Source of the DNA: Ponticaulis koreensis DSM 19734
GTDB lineage: Bacteria > Pseudomonadota > Alphaproteobacteria > Caulobacterales > Hyphomonadaceae
Length of the DNA: 64,000 bases
Assembly (NCBI RefSeq): GCF_000420665.1
Contig: NZ_ATVJ01000002.1
Span: forward strand, 434,001 to 498,000
Direction: 5' to 3'
In this document: piece after piece, positions 18,187 to 27,389 of the stretch
How positions within the stretch are numbered: position 1 is the stretch's first letter
How the letters are laid out: every line of letters starts with the position of its first letter
Made by a program: the position numbers and the translations under genes
Notes under the pieces: model-generated
Databases searched by the model: none
What the model saw: only the letters and a program-made list of their open reading frames with translations
What the model was told of the DNA's origin: nothing

Positions 18187-18801
18187 TTGCAATTTTTCGG
18201 CGACGATATTTGCCTACGCGCCGCCAGTCACGGGGACATTGACGCGATCCAAGCAGTCGATCTGGACGCGTCCCGGCTATTCGAACCAACAGGCCTGATT
18301 CAGGACGGACCAGATGGCCCGCAGCCGGTTCCCGCGAAATTTCTGGAAGAAGGTATAAAGTCTGATCTGGCCACCGTTGCTGTATTCAAGCCGGAAGACC
18401 GGATTGTCGGCTTCACACTGGCGCGGCGCGTGTCACCAGATCTGTATCTTGACCAGATATCTGTCTCGCCAGCCTTTGGCCGACGCGGCATTGGCGCAGG
18501 ATTGCTTCAACAGGTCATCGACAAAGCCGACAGTCTGAGGCTGCGCGGCACGGTCTTGTCCACTTTTCGCGATCTCTCCTGGAATGGCCCATTTTACAGA
18601 AAATATGGCTTCACAGAAATTCCGCGCGATCAGATGAAACAGTGGATGCTGCAATTAGAAGCCATCCAGTCTTATACCATGGATGTAAGCCTTCGTTGCT
18701 TCATGCGCCGTCCTGGCAAATGGGACCAACACTGGTTTCGCGTCCCAGGTTTTGAAGGTAGGAGCGACGAAAAGCGTGTTGCAGCCAATCCTGATTCATG
18801 A
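18187..18801 (+). CDS. GNAT family acetyltransferase
   Basis: 204 residues with the GNAT core: LYLDQISVSPAFGRRGIGAGLL carries the acetyl-CoA-binding R/Q-x-x-G-x-G/A motif, and NGPFYRKYGFTEI is the C-terminal strand typical of the family. The substrate is unknown. The start is a TTG preceded by GGGAGGGG 5 nt upstream, the strongest ribosome site in its region; the frame upstream closes without a better start. It ends 12 nt before hemB, so they are probably co-transcribed. Confidence 0.85.
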   Translation: MQFFGDDICLRAASHGDIDAIQAVDLDASRLFEPTGLIQDGPDGPQPVPAKFLEEGIKSDLATVAVFKPEDRIVGFTLARRVSPDLYLDQISVSPAFGRRGIGAGLLQQVIDKADSLRLRGTVLSTFRDLSWNGPFYRKYGFTEIPRDQMKQWMLQLEAIQSYTMDVSLRCFMRRPGKWDQHWFRVPGFEGRSDEKRVAANPDS

Positions 18802-18813
18802 AAACTGCAGGGC

Positions 18814-19815
18814 ATGACTCAGATTGTGCCTTCTAAATACCCGCTCACCCGCATGCGTCGTAACCGTCAGGCTGACTGGAGCCGTCGCCTCACCCGCGAG
18901 ACTTATCTGACAAAAGATGATCTCGTCTGGGCGTTGATTGTTCATGACGGTGAAGAGCCACGCATTCCTGTTACGGCTATGCCGGGCGTCGACCGGCTCA
19001 ATCTGGATGAAGCGGTAAAAGCTGCAAAACGCGCACGGGACCTCGGCATCCCTGCCCTTGCTCTGTTTCCGCATATTGATCCGTCCCGCAAGGATGACAC
19101 TGGCAGTGAAGCGCTCAATGCGAACGGTTTTGTACCGAACGTTATCCGCGCCATTAAAGAAGCCGTTCCGGAAATCGGTGTGATGTGTGACGTCGCGCTC
19201 GATCCGTTCACGACGCACGGCCATGACGGCGTTATGAACGAGAAGAACCAGATCGATAATGATGCGACGCTCAATATGCTGGTTCAGCAAAGCCTTGTTC
19301 AGGCTGCGGCGGGTGTAGACGTTATTGCACCGTCGGACATGATGGACGGCCGTATCGGCGCAATCCGCGAGGCGCTCGAAGCCAACGGCTATAAAGACAC
19401 GATGATCATGTCCTATTCGGCCAAGTATGCGAGCTGCTTCTATGGCCCGTATCGTGAGGCCGTCGGCTCAGGCGCAGTTCTGACGGGCGACAAGAAGACC
19501 TACCAGATGGACTATGGCAATACGGACGAAGCGATCCGTGAGACAGCGCTGGATCTTCAGGAAGGCGCGGACATCGTGATGGTGAAGCCGGGCCTGCCGT
19601 ATCTGGACATCGTCTATCGCGTGTCTTCTACCTTCAACGTGCCGACCATCGTGTTCCAGATTTCCGGCGAGTATGGCCAGATCATGCTGGCGTCCGAAGC
19701 CGGATGGCTGGACCGCGACAAAGCCATTCTGGAAACGCTGTCCAGCTTCAAGCGCGCAGGCGCTGACGGCATTGTCACCTATTTCGCCGAGCGCGCCGCA
19801 GAACTGCTGAGCTAG
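18814..19815 (+). CDS. hemB: Delta-aminolevulinic acid dehydratase (porphobilinogen synthase)
   Basis: 333 residues. The Schiff-base lysines lie in SYSAKYASCFYGPYREA and MVKPGLPYLDI. It condenses two 5-aminolevulinate molecules to porphobilinogen, the second committed step of tetrapyrrole synthesis. The metal-site segment is CDVALDPFTTHGHDG, where zinc-type enzymes have three cysteines; here only one Cys remains and aspartate dominates, so this is the Mg/K-dependent type. It follows a GNAT gene by 12 nt and precedes another by 3 nt. The last residues are NCTYFAERAAELLS-like, normal for the family. Confidence 0.97.
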   Translation: MTQIVPSKYPLTRMRRNRQADWSRRLTRETYLTKDDLVWALIVHDGEEPRIPVTAMPGVDRLNLDEAVKAAKRARDLGIPALALFPHIDPSRKDDTGSEALNANGFVPNVIRAIKEAVPEIGVMCDVALDPFTTHGHDGVMNEKNQIDNDATLNMLVQQSLVQAAAGVDVIAPSDMMDGRIGAIREALEANGYKDTMIMSYSAKYASCFYGPYREAVGSGAVLTGDKKTYQMDYGNTDEAIRETALDLQEGADIVMVKPGLPYLDIVYRVSSTFNVPTIVFQISGEYGQIMLASEAGWLDRDKAILETLSSFKRAGADGIVTYFAERAAELLS

Positions 19816-19818
19816 ATC

Positions 19819-20490
19819 ATGGCAGACCTGTCGAACTACACGCCGAGGCTCCTGCCCGGGACCAGAGTGCTGCGTGGCCGTCTGGTCATCCTTGAGCCTC
19901 TGAACGTTGAAAAGCATGGCGCAGGGCTCGGCAACGCTGTCGCCGGGCCCGGCAATGACGATATCTGGACCTATATGCCGTTCGATCCGGTTGAGAATGC
20001 TGCTGACTTCATCAACGTCTTCTCGGCACTCGCCAGGAAGAATGATTGGCTGCCCTATATCATTACCGACGCCGAGACAGGCGAAGTGCTGGGAACGACA
20101 AGCTATATGCGCCAGCGTCCGGAACATGGCAGCATAGAAGTTGGCTGTGTAGCTTATTCAAAGAAACTCCAGCGTAGCGCACACGCCAGCGAAGCCATCT
20201 ACCTGATGGGGCGCCACATCTTTGATGACCTCGATTACCGCCGCTTTGAATGGAAATGTCACAACGAGAATGAGAAGTCGCGAAACGCGGCTGCCCGCTA
20301 TGGCTTCAAATTCGAAGGTGTGTTCCGCAATGACATGGTCATGAAGGGCAAGAACCGCGACACGGCATGGTTCGCCATAACGGATGATGACTGGCCAGAG
20401 GTCAAGCAGGCTTTTGAACGCTGGCTCTCACCAGACAATTTTGATGAGAACGGCCACCAAAAGCGCAAGCTGGCAGAGTTCCGTACTTAA
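19819..20490 (+). CDS. GNAT acetyltransferase, RimJ/RimL-like
   Basis: 223 residues, COG1670-like: TPRLLPGTRVLRGRLVILEPL at the N terminus, EVGCVAYSKKLQRSAHASEA at the acetyl-CoA loop, and FEWKCHNENEKSRNAAARYGFKFEGVFRNDMVMKGKNRDTAWFA at the C terminus, which is the usual signature of RimJ-like proteins acting on protein N termini or small molecules. The target is unknown. It starts 3 nt after hemB. Its TAA stop overlaps the TAA stop of the convergent gene on the other strand (TTAA at 20487-20490), with no terminator between. Confidence 0.88.
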   Translation: MADLSNYTPRLLPGTRVLRGRLVILEPLNVEKHGAGLGNAVAGPGNDDIWTYMPFDPVENAADFINVFSALARKNDWLPYIITDAETGEVLGTTSYMRQRPEHGSIEVGCVAYSKKLQRSAHASEAIYLMGRHIFDDLDYRRFEWKCHNENEKSRNAAARYGFKFEGVFRNDMVMKGKNRDTAWFAITDDDWPEVKQAFERWLSPDNFDENGHQKRKLAEFRT

Positions 20491-21566
20491 GCCCGAACCG
20501 TGCCGAATAGCGCCATGCGCTCCCATTTGCGGAGCGCTTTTGCCGGCAGGCTTAACAGCTTGCCACGGCCATCAAGTTTGTAGCTCAACTCGCCAACTGC
20601 GCCGAGAATACGGTTCGGCACACTCACCTCGACCATGCCATGACGCATTGGCGCGATGAAGCTCGCCATAAGGCGCTTATACTGAACATCGCCCTGTCCG
20701 AGATGGAATTCAGTCATGCCCTCATGGGACGCCCACTCAGCGAGACTGAATAACAGCGCCATCCCTGGCTGCTGTTTCTGAAAACGTGGCTCATAAGACG
20801 GGAACCAGTAATGCAGGACGTGTTCAGAACGCATGCAATAACAGATCGCTGCGACCTCACCGTCGATCTGAAGCGTTGAAAACACGCCGCGCGCACCATT
20901 CAGATTGCGATGATGGAGTTCCTCCAGAAGCGCTTTAGGCCATTCAATTGAGAACAGATCGAAATGCCCGGCCTCTGCCAGCGCATCGCGCTTTAGTTCG
21001 ATCATGCGCTCGAAGACGGCTTCATCCCAGATATCGTGCTGAATAGTGACGCCATCAGTCTTGAGGAGTTTCTCTGCCTTACGCCATGCGCGGCGGAAAT
21101 TGCTGCTCGCTTCAGAGCGGCTCTCTATATACGCGTCAAAACCGTTTGAGAGGTCGAGCACATAATTGCCATCTCCCGCAAAGCCCTTCAGGCCGTACTG
21201 GAACTGCTGCGCCGGAACAGCGGAAAACGAATATCCACCGATCAGTTTGCTAACCTCATCCGCATCAAAAGAGATGTCTGCGTCAGCTGCGCTGATCACA
21301 CCATGAAGATCATCCATCGGACCCGAAGTCGGTCGCGCCATGCGCATGAAGTTTCGGCGCAATGGTAGAAAACCAACCGGTTTGTCCGAGGCATCTGCGA
21401 AACGCAGAACTTCAACATCGCCGCGTACTGCGTTCACAACATTCTGAAAATCATAAGAGAAGTAAGGGCTGTGCAGGTTTGAGTTCTCACGTTGCATCAT
21501 GTCCCACGCCTGCCGGTCAGATGCGGACAGATTGCTGAGCTTGTTTAAAGAAATTTTTGCAACCAC
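20487..21566 (-). CDS. GNAT/CelD-like acetyltransferase (Acetyltransf_6 type)
   Basis: 359 residues. SPYFSYDFQNVVNAVRGDVEVLRF, GFLPLRRN, SNFRRAWRKAEKLLK and QPGMALLFSLAEWASHEGMTEFHLGQGDVQYKRLM follow the pattern of the double-GNAT CelD/BcsL family, linked to exopolysaccharide or cell-surface modification in other bacteria. No signal peptide is visible. The start is GTG at 21566 with AGGGG about 10 nt upstream. It is divergent from a polysaccharide deacetylase gene, with only 34 nt between the starts, which suggests shared control and a surface-polysaccharide role. The acceptor is unknown. Confidence 0.82.
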   Translation of the reverse strand: MVAKISLNKLSNLSASDRQAWDMMQRENSNLHSPYFSYDFQNVVNAVRGDVEVLRFADASDKPVGFLPLRRNFMRMARPTSGPMDDLHGVISAADADISFDADEVSKLIGGYSFSAVPAQQFQYGLKGFAGDGNYVLDLSNGFDAYIESRSEASSNFRRAWRKAEKLLKTDGVTIQHDIWDEAVFERMIELKRDALAEAGHFDLFSIEWPKALLEELHHRNLNGARGVFSTLQIDGEVAAICYCMRSEHVLHYWFPSYEPRFQKQQPGMALLFSLAEWASHEGMTEFHLGQGDVQYKRLMASFIAPMRHGMVEVSVPNRILGAVGELSYKLDGRGKLLSLPAKALRKWERMALFGTVRA

Positions 21567-21600
21567 GGCCTACCATCCCCTCTCGAATATGGGGGAAATC

Positions 21601-22395
21601 ATGTCAGCCTTGTCTTACCTTTCTCAAAACGCGAACGAGAAACTTCAAGCAAAGCTCGTAAAATATCTGAACCGGCACACGATTTCCATTCCGGAAAGAC
21701 CTGTCGTCAGCTTCTGCTTTGATGACTTCCCACAGTCCGCATTCGATAACGCACTCCCAATGCTGGAAGCGCACAACTGGACCGCGACCTGGTATATCTG
21801 CGGCAGCTATATGAACACTGTGCACCCAAACTACGGACCAATGTTCACGCAGGACGCGCTCAACGCGCTGAAAGACAAAGGCCAGGACATCGGCTGCCAC
21901 ACATTCGATCATTCTCACTTCCCGGAACAGCCCGCTGAAGTTTCGATTTCGGACTGCGTTGCGAACCGTAAGTTCTTCGTCGATCAGGAACTGCCAGAGG
22001 CCCGCAGCTTCGCTTATCCGCGCGGATCCAGCACACTCTTCACGAAGCGCGCACTACTCCCTCACTTTTCAGGGCTGCGCGGCGTTGCGGGCGGCATCAA
22101 TCAGGGTGAAACGGACATTTCGTTGCTGAAAGCGAATGGCATTCAGTCTGATCGCGGCGGTATCGCTGAATGCCTGGACTATCTGAAAGAGCTGGAAAAC
22201 ACGGGTGGCTGGATGATCATCTTCACCCATGATGTACAGGACAAACCAACTGAATGGGGCTGCTCGACCAGTGACTTCCAGGCGCTTGTCGACGCGGTTC
22301 ACGCTACCGGATTTGACGTGCAATCCGTTGGCGACGTGCTCGAAAACATCGGCGCGCATGAAGTATTTGATGGGAAGCGCGTCGCCGTCGAATAA
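21601..22395 (+). CDS. Polysaccharide deacetylase family protein (NodB domain)
   Basis: 264 residues. SFCFDDFPQSAFDNALPML contains the catalytic base aspartate pair, DIGCHTFDHSHF the metal-binding H-x3-H, and SFAYPRG and IIFTHDVQ the remaining NodB motifs. It should remove acetyl groups from N-acetylglucosamine residues in a polysaccharide. No signal peptide is visible, so a lipid-linked or cytoplasmic precursor may be the substrate. I placed the start at ATG 21601, with GGGGGA 5 nt upstream; the open frame runs further but lies in the promoter and the divergent neighbour. Confidence 0.9.
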   Translation: MSALSYLSQNANEKLQAKLVKYLNRHTISIPERPVVSFCFDDFPQSAFDNALPMLEAHNWTATWYICGSYMNTVHPNYGPMFTQDALNALKDKGQDIGCHTFDHSHFPEQPAEVSISDCVANRKFFVDQELPEARSFAYPRGSSTLFTKRALLPHFSGLRGVAGGINQGETDISLLKANGIQSDRGGIAECLDYLKELENTGGWMIIFTHDVQDKPTEWGCSTSDFQALVDAVHATGFDVQSVGDVLENIGAHEVFDGKRVAVE

Positions 22396-22417
22396 ACAGA
22401 CGACGCGCCGTCAGTCA

Positions 22418-23401
22418 TCAGCTCTGAACGTTGACTACAGTACGACCGCGCACTTTACCGCCCAGAATAGCATTCGCGACCTCTGGAACTTCTTCCAGCT
22501 TCACTTCGCTGATCGTGCTTTCGAGTTTAGCCGGATCAAGGTCTTTCGCCAGTCGCCCCCACGCTTCGATACGCTTTGCGCGCCCCGCATTCACTGAATC
22601 GATGCCCGCGAGTGTCACATTGCGCAGGATAAACGGCGCGACACTTGCCGGAAGGTCCATACCCTGTGCCAGACCGCAGGCAGCCACAACGCCCTCATAC
22701 TTGGTTTGCGCCAGCACGTTCGCCAGCGTGTGGCTCCCAACAGAATCGACTGCACCAGCCCATTTCTCGGAGCCGATCGGGCGGCCCGGTTCTGAGAGCG
22801 TGTTGCGATCTACGATATCCGCAGCGCCAAGTGACTTCAGATACTCCGCCTCAGACGGACGCCCCGTAGATGCCAGAACATTATAGCCAAGGCCGGACAG
22901 GATAGAGATCGCAATGGAGCCCACGCCGCAATTTGCACCGGTCACCAGAACATCGCCGCTTGAGGGCGTCAGGCCGCCGTGTTCCAGCGCCAGAATACAT
23001 AGCATGGCCGTGTAGCCAGCCGTACCAATCGCCATGGCGTCTCGCGTCGAGAAAGCTTCCGGAAGCGGGATCACCCACTCGGCAGGCACACGCGCCTTTT
23101 CAGAATAGCCGCCATTGTGCGTCTGGCTGAGACCATAGCCATTCACCAGCACTTTATCACCCGGCTGAAAGTTGATGCTATCAGACGCCTCGACGGTGCC
23201 TGCGAGATCGATACCGCCAATCATCGGATAACTCGCCATGATGCGCTTGCCATTCAGCGCGAGCCCGTCTTTGTAATTGACCGTGGAATACTCGACAGAG
23301 ATGGTCACATCGCCCTCCCCCAGATCAGCCTGATCTATGTTGGTGAGCTTTGTTGCGTAGCCTTCGCCGTCCTTGTCCGTAATGAGTGCGCGGATCGTCA
23401 T
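22418..23401 (-). CDS. Acrylyl-CoA reductase-type quinone oxidoreductase (YhdH/AcuI family)
   Basis: 327 residues of the medium-chain dehydrogenase/reductase superfamily without the catalytic zinc cysteines. VEYSTVNYKDGLALNGK, YPMIGGIDLAGTV and VLVTGANCGVGSIAISILSGLGYNVLASTGR (NADPH Rossmann fold) are typical of YhdH/AcuI, which reduces acryloyl-CoA to propionyl-CoA. It could detoxify acrylate from DMSP or 3-hydroxypropionate metabolism. ATG 23401 follows GGGAGGA by 8 nt, which decides it over the GTG upstream. It lies 96 nt from acetoacetyl-CoA synthetase on the same strand. Confidence 0.85.
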   Translation of the reverse strand: MTIRALITDKDGEGYATKLTNIDQADLGEGDVTISVEYSTVNYKDGLALNGKRIMASYPMIGGIDLAGTVEASDSINFQPGDKVLVNGYGLSQTHNGGYSEKARVPAEWVIPLPEAFSTRDAMAIGTAGYTAMLCILALEHGGLTPSSGDVLVTGANCGVGSIAISILSGLGYNVLASTGRPSEAEYLKSLGAADIVDRNTLSEPGRPIGSEKWAGAVDSVGSHTLANVLAQTKYEGVVAACGLAQGMDLPASVAPFILRNVTLAGIDSVNAGRAKRIEAWGRLAKDLDPAKLESTISEVKLEEVPEVANAILGGKVRGRTVVNVQS

Positions 23402-23497
23402 CTGGTATCCTCCCAATGTGTCTCACCAGAAACTGGCAGAGCGAATGGAAGGATGAAAGCCCTTTATCGAAGGAAACTTACCGCATTTAGCGCTCAG

Positions 23498-25492
23498 TCA
23501 CTCAGACATTCGTCGTGCTGTCTCGACATACCAGTCCAGAACATGTGGGTTCGCCATGGCATCCCGCGTTAGCACTTTAGATGCGTCCTGACCGAGGAAA
23601 ATCTTCTTCAGCGGCACTTCCTGCTTCTTACCGGACAGCGTGCGCGGAACTTCAGGTGCCACGATAATCTCATCGGGCACGAAGCGCGGTGATAGATTGG
23701 ACCGAATATTGGCGTTAATCGCGGATTTCAGGTCGTCACTCAGATCTGATCCGTCCCGAAGGACAACGAACAAAAGCAAACGGCTTTCCTGCCCCAGATA
23801 CTCCAGATCAAGAACCAGTGAGTCCACCACGTCAGGCAATGCCTCAACAGCCGAGTAGATTTCGCTCGTGCCCATGCGAACGCCATGACGGTTGATGGTC
23901 GAGTCCGAGCGGCCATAAATGATACAGCTTCCATCAGGCTGGATTTTCAGCCAGTCGCCATGACACCAGATGCCCGGATACTTTTCGAAATAGCTCGTGC
24001 GGTAGCGTTCCCCGTCATCATCGCCCCAGAAGCGCAGCGGCATGCCTGGCGACGGACGTACACAGACGAGTTCACCCACCTGATCACTCACCGGCTGACC
24101 ATCATCATTCCACGCCTCGACAGCCATGCCGAGCTGGCGACATTGCATCTGTCCCGGCACGACCGGCAGTTCGCGGTTGCCCGTGCAGAAGCATCCACCA
24201 AGATCAGTGCCGCCAGATATATTGCACCACCAGATGTCGGGCGTTCCAATCGCCGCGAATTGGTCTGTGCCCCAGATTTGAGTGGATTCCGGCAGAGGCG
24301 ATCCGGTACTTCCAAGCGCGCGAACTGACGAGAGATCACCGCAGGTCGAAAGGTCCACGCCGTCTTTCTCGCAGCTGACATAGAATGCTGCGCCGGACCC
24401 GAAGAAGGTCACCTTGTGGCGGGCAGCAAAGCGCCAGAGCGTCGTCCAGTCCGTTGCGCCTTTCGGGCCGTTCGGTGCGCCATTGAACAGGCAAATCGTT
24501 GAACCCGCGATGAGGCCTGAGAACTGCGCATTCCACATCACCCAGCCTGTCGATGTGAACCAATGAAACCGCTCATTCAGGCTATTCTCAGCATAGCTCG
24601 GGCCGAGATCCATATGCATGAGATTGACGAAGGAGGTGATGAGCGTGCCGCCAAGCCCCTGTACAATCGGCTTCGGCTTTCCAGTTGTGCCGCTGGAATA
24701 CAAAATCCAGATCGGATGATCGAACGGCACCTTCACCGGCTCGAAACCGGCAACGCCGCTATCGTCTCGCGCGACAGCGTCTTCAAAGCTCTCACAGTTT
24801 GGCACCGATACGGTCGCATAAGGCGTCTGAACCAACAGCGTCGCCTGAACGCTTGGCAGCTCGGCCAGCAGATCGATGACGGTCTGCCCCCGATCCATCG
24901 GTTTGCCAGCATAATGGACGCCATCGGCGGCGATCAGCACTTTCGGCTCAATCTGGGCGAACCGGTCGATCACCGCGCGAACGCCCATATCCAGCGCACA
25001 TAGGCTCCAGACCGCCCCCACACTTGCGCACGCCAGAAACGCGATCATGGTTTCCGGTCCGTTCGGCAGATAGGCGGCGACACGGTCACCTGGCTCTATG
25101 CCAAGGTCTTTGAGTTTGAGCGCAAGCGATATGGCCTTCCGGCGTAGCTCCGGCCAGCTGACTTCGGTCACTTCACCTAATTCATTCTCGCAAATGATAG
25201 CAGGCTGACCCGCAGCATGCGCCGCACCCACATGTTTAAAGACGTGATCGGTGAGATTTACGTGTGCGCCTTTAAACCACTCGCCGCCCGGCATTTTATC
25301 CGTGCACAGCACGCCCTCATAAGGCGTCGGCGACTGCATGCCGCTATAATCCCAGATGCTCTGCCAGAACGCATCGACGTCCGTGACAGACCAGCTGCGA
25401 AGCGCCTCATAGTCAGCGAATTCCAGTCCGCGCTCTGATTTTAGCCAGTCGCGATAGAGCGCGATTTGTGGTCGAAACGGTGCTTTGCTCAC
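23498..25492 (-). CDS. Acetoacetyl-CoA synthetase
   Basis: 664 residues, the usual size. AMP-binding motifs are YSSGTTGKPKPIVQG (P-loop), the A5-like region GGTDLGGCF, HGDWLKI and GRSDSTINRHGVRMGTSEIY, and the acetylation-type lysine in SGKKQEVPLKK near the C terminus. STGWVMWN and SVGAVWS fit acetoacetyl- rather than acetyl-CoA synthetase. It activates acetoacetate to acetoacetyl-CoA, allowing reuse of polyhydroxybutyrate breakdown products, which fits the phasin gene at 11.8 kb. The start is GTG at 25492 after TAGGA. It is 8 nt downstream of the DUF1801 gene. Confidence 0.92.
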   Translation of the reverse strand: MSKAPFRPQIALYRDWLKSERGLEFADYEALRSWSVTDVDAFWQSIWDYSGMQSPTPYEGVLCTDKMPGGEWFKGAHVNLTDHVFKHVGAAHAAGQPAIICENELGEVTEVSWPELRRKAISLALKLKDLGIEPGDRVAAYLPNGPETMIAFLACASVGAVWSLCALDMGVRAVIDRFAQIEPKVLIAADGVHYAGKPMDRGQTVIDLLAELPSVQATLLVQTPYATVSVPNCESFEDAVARDDSGVAGFEPVKVPFDHPIWILYSSGTTGKPKPIVQGLGGTLITSFVNLMHMDLGPSYAENSLNERFHWFTSTGWVMWNAQFSGLIAGSTICLFNGAPNGPKGATDWTTLWRFAARHKVTFFGSGAAFYVSCEKDGVDLSTCGDLSSVRALGSTGSPLPESTQIWGTDQFAAIGTPDIWWCNISGGTDLGGCFCTGNRELPVVPGQMQCRQLGMAVEAWNDDGQPVSDQVGELVCVRPSPGMPLRFWGDDDGERYRTSYFEKYPGIWCHGDWLKIQPDGSCIIYGRSDSTINRHGVRMGTSEIYSAVEALPDVVDSLVLDLEYLGQESRLLLFVVLRDGSDLSDDLKSAINANIRSNLSPRFVPDEIIVAPEVPRTLSGKKQEVPLKKIFLGQDASKVLTRDAMANPHVLDWYVETARRMSE

Positions 25493-25500
25493 GAGTAGTC

Positions 25501-25938
25501 CTATTCAGGCTTCCAGTCAGGATATCTGGACTTCATGTCCTCAAAACCTGCGGTTATCAGCTCTCTCAACACATCGAGATCAATATCGGCGAGCTTGTTG
25601 ATGTAGAGACACGACTTACCGATCTTATACTTCCCGATGCGGTCCAGAATGGCAGAGTGGTCGGTGTATCCTGGCATGATATAGATCACCTGGTTCGCCT
25701 TCCGTGGGCTGAACCCGGTCATCATGAACTCGCCTTCACGGCCACTCTCATATTTGTAGTGGTATCTGCCATAGCCGATGATGCTCGGTCCCCACATACG
25801 CGGCACAAGTTGTGTCACGTCCGCAAAGAGATCGAGGAGCAGTTTTGCATCGGCGCGACGCACATCGTGTTCGACAGTGCTAATAAAGCTTTCCGGCGAA
25901 ACATTCGTCGCTTTGGTTTTATTTTCCGCTTTCGCCAT
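25501..25938 (-). CDS. DUF1801 domain protein
   Basis: 145 residues, with AKLLLDLFADVTQLVPRMWGPSIIGYGRYHYKY, GFSPRKANQVIYIM and GKYKIGKSCLYINKLADID, the characteristic pattern of DUF1801 (YdhG-like). The fold is known to resemble small alpha/beta proteins but the function is not established. It overlaps the end of the upstream dehydrogenase gene by 20 nt and is followed 8 nt later by acetoacetyl-CoA synthetase, so the four minus-strand genes 27328 to 23498 could be one operon. Confidence 0.85.
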   Translation of the reverse strand: MAKAENKTKATNVSPESFISTVEHDVRRADAKLLLDLFADVTQLVPRMWGPSIIGYGRYHYKYESGREGEFMMTGFSPRKANQVIYIMPGYTDHSAILDRIGKYKIGKSCLYINKLADIDLDVLRELITAGFEDMKSRYPDWKPE

Positions 25939-26803
25939 GTTTTACGTCCTGTCCAAGGCGCGTGATCAGGCTGGACGTATCCCAGCGATTACCACCCATA
26001 TCCTGAACGTCAGCGTAGAACTGGTCGACGAGTGCAGCAACAGGAAGCTTCGAGCCGTTCGCGCGGGCTTCTTCCAGAGCAATGCGCAGATCCTTGCGCA
26101 TCCAGTCAATCGCAAAGCCATAGTTGAACTTGCCATTCACCATGGTTTCCCAGCGATTTTCCATTTGCCAGCTTTGCGCTGCGCCTTTGGAGATCGCGTC
26201 AATAACCTTAGCCGGATCAAGACCTGCGTTCTGTGCAAAAGCGAGCCCTTCCGACAGGCCCTGCACAATGCCCGCGATACAAATCTGGTTCACCATTTTG
26301 GCCTGTTGGCCAGCTCCCGGCCCACCGATATGCGTCATCTGCTTCGCGTAAGCGTCCATGATTGGCGCGGCTGCGGCGAAGGCCTCATCAGAACCGCCGC
26401 ACATAATCGTCAGCTGACCGTTTTCCGCACCGGCCTGTCCACCGGACACAGGCGCATCAACGAACATAGCCCCCTCACCGAGCGCGCGATCATAAAGTGA
26501 CCGGGCCAGATGTGCGCTTGCTGTCGTGTGATCAACCAGAACCATGCCTTCTCGCGCGGCAGGAATGACTTCCTCATAGACGACCATCACATCCGGATCA
26601 TCGCCGAGGCAGCTAAATAAAAAGTCAGACGCGGCAACGGCCTCAGCCGGAGTGCTTGCCTTCGCACAGCCATAGGTCTCAACCCAGGCGTCCGATTTTG
26701 CTTCCGTCCGGTTCCAGACAATGACCTCATGGCCAGCTTTCAAAAGGTGCCCCGCCATCGGCGCACCCATGACACCAAGACCAAGAAAACTGCATTTCGC
26801 CAT
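25919..26803 (-). CDS. 3-hydroxyisobutyrate dehydrogenase-family oxidoreductase
   Basis: 294 residues. N-terminal Rossmann motif FLGLGVMGAPMAGHLLKAGH, substrate segment VDAPVSGGQAGAENG and catalytic lysine in GAGQQAKMVNQ define the beta-hydroxyacid dehydrogenase family (MmsB, GarR, GlxR). It oxidises a short 3-hydroxyacid with NAD(P). The exact substrate cannot be read from sequence alone; the asparagine four residues after the lysine fits the family. It overlaps the DUF1801 gene by 20 nt and follows the flavin reductase gene by 12 nt. Confidence 0.88.
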   Translation of the reverse strand: MAKCSFLGLGVMGAPMAGHLLKAGHEVIVWNRTEAKSDAWVETYGCAKASTPAEAVAASDFLFSCLGDDPDVMVVYEEVIPAAREGMVLVDHTTASAHLARSLYDRALGEGAMFVDAPVSGGQAGAENGQLTIMCGGSDEAFAAAAPIMDAYAKQMTHIGGPGAGQQAKMVNQICIAGIVQGLSEGLAFAQNAGLDPAKVIDAISKGAAQSWQMENRWETMVNGKFNYGFAIDWMRKDLRIALEEARANGSKLPVAALVDQFYADVQDMGGNRWDTSSLITRLGQDVKHGESGK

Positions 26804-26815
26804 GAGACCGGTCTC

Positions 26816-27328
26816 CTATTTCAGGTCGGGAATTGAGTGAGACGTGTAATTGCCACGGAAGAAGCCGAGCGCGTCGCCATCGCGAGAGTTGAAGCCGATC
26901 ACGTCGCCGAAGATGACAACGTGGTCGCCGGCTTTTTGTCGCCAGCTCGTCCGGCACACAAACTGGGCCAGCGCGCCTGTATAGACCGGCACACCGTTGG
27001 AATCGCGCGCAAGCTGCTCGCCTTTAAGTTCGGCTTCTACATAGCGTGCAAAATGAGTGGAGACCTCTGCATCGCTCGCTGGCAGCACGTTTACCGAGAA
27101 CAATTCTGACTCGGTAAACAGGTTGTAGCGATCAGACTGGCTATCGATGGACCAGAGGATGATGGGCGGGTGCAGCGACACACTTGAGAAACTATTTACT
27201 GTAATCGCTCTTGGTTTGCCGTTCGCGTCGTCAGTAGCGACGAGACAAACTCCCGTTCCAAAACAACCCAGTGCATCGCGATAAGCGCGCGAATCGAAAC
27301 CGGATTGGTTGGATTTTTCAATGTTCAT
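26816..27328 (-). CDS. Flavin reductase domain protein
   Basis: 170 residues. YRDALGCFGTGVCLVATDDANG and ITVNSFSSVSLHPPIILWSID are the flavin reductase-like (PF01613) signature, and the C-terminal DHVVIFGDVIGF with the final GNY segment completes the FMN-binding barrel. Members pass electrons from NAD(P)H to free flavin for a partner monooxygenase, or are quiescent nitroreductases. No partner oxygenase is nearby. It is the first gene of the minus-strand run toward acetoacetyl-CoA synthetase and is divergent from motB, with 61 nt between the starts. Confidence 0.85.
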   Translation of the reverse strand: MNIEKSNQSGFDSRAYRDALGCFGTGVCLVATDDANGKPRAITVNSFSSVSLHPPIILWSIDSQSDRYNLFTESELFSVNVLPASDAEVSTHFARYVEAELKGEQLARDSNGVPVYTGALAQFVCRTSWRQKAGDHVVIFGDVIGFNSRDGDALGFFRGNYTSHSIPDLK

Positions 27329-27389
27329 GCACTCGGCCTTAACTATGCGGTGTTACGGGTATACCCAAAGAAGAGAGACATGACACACC

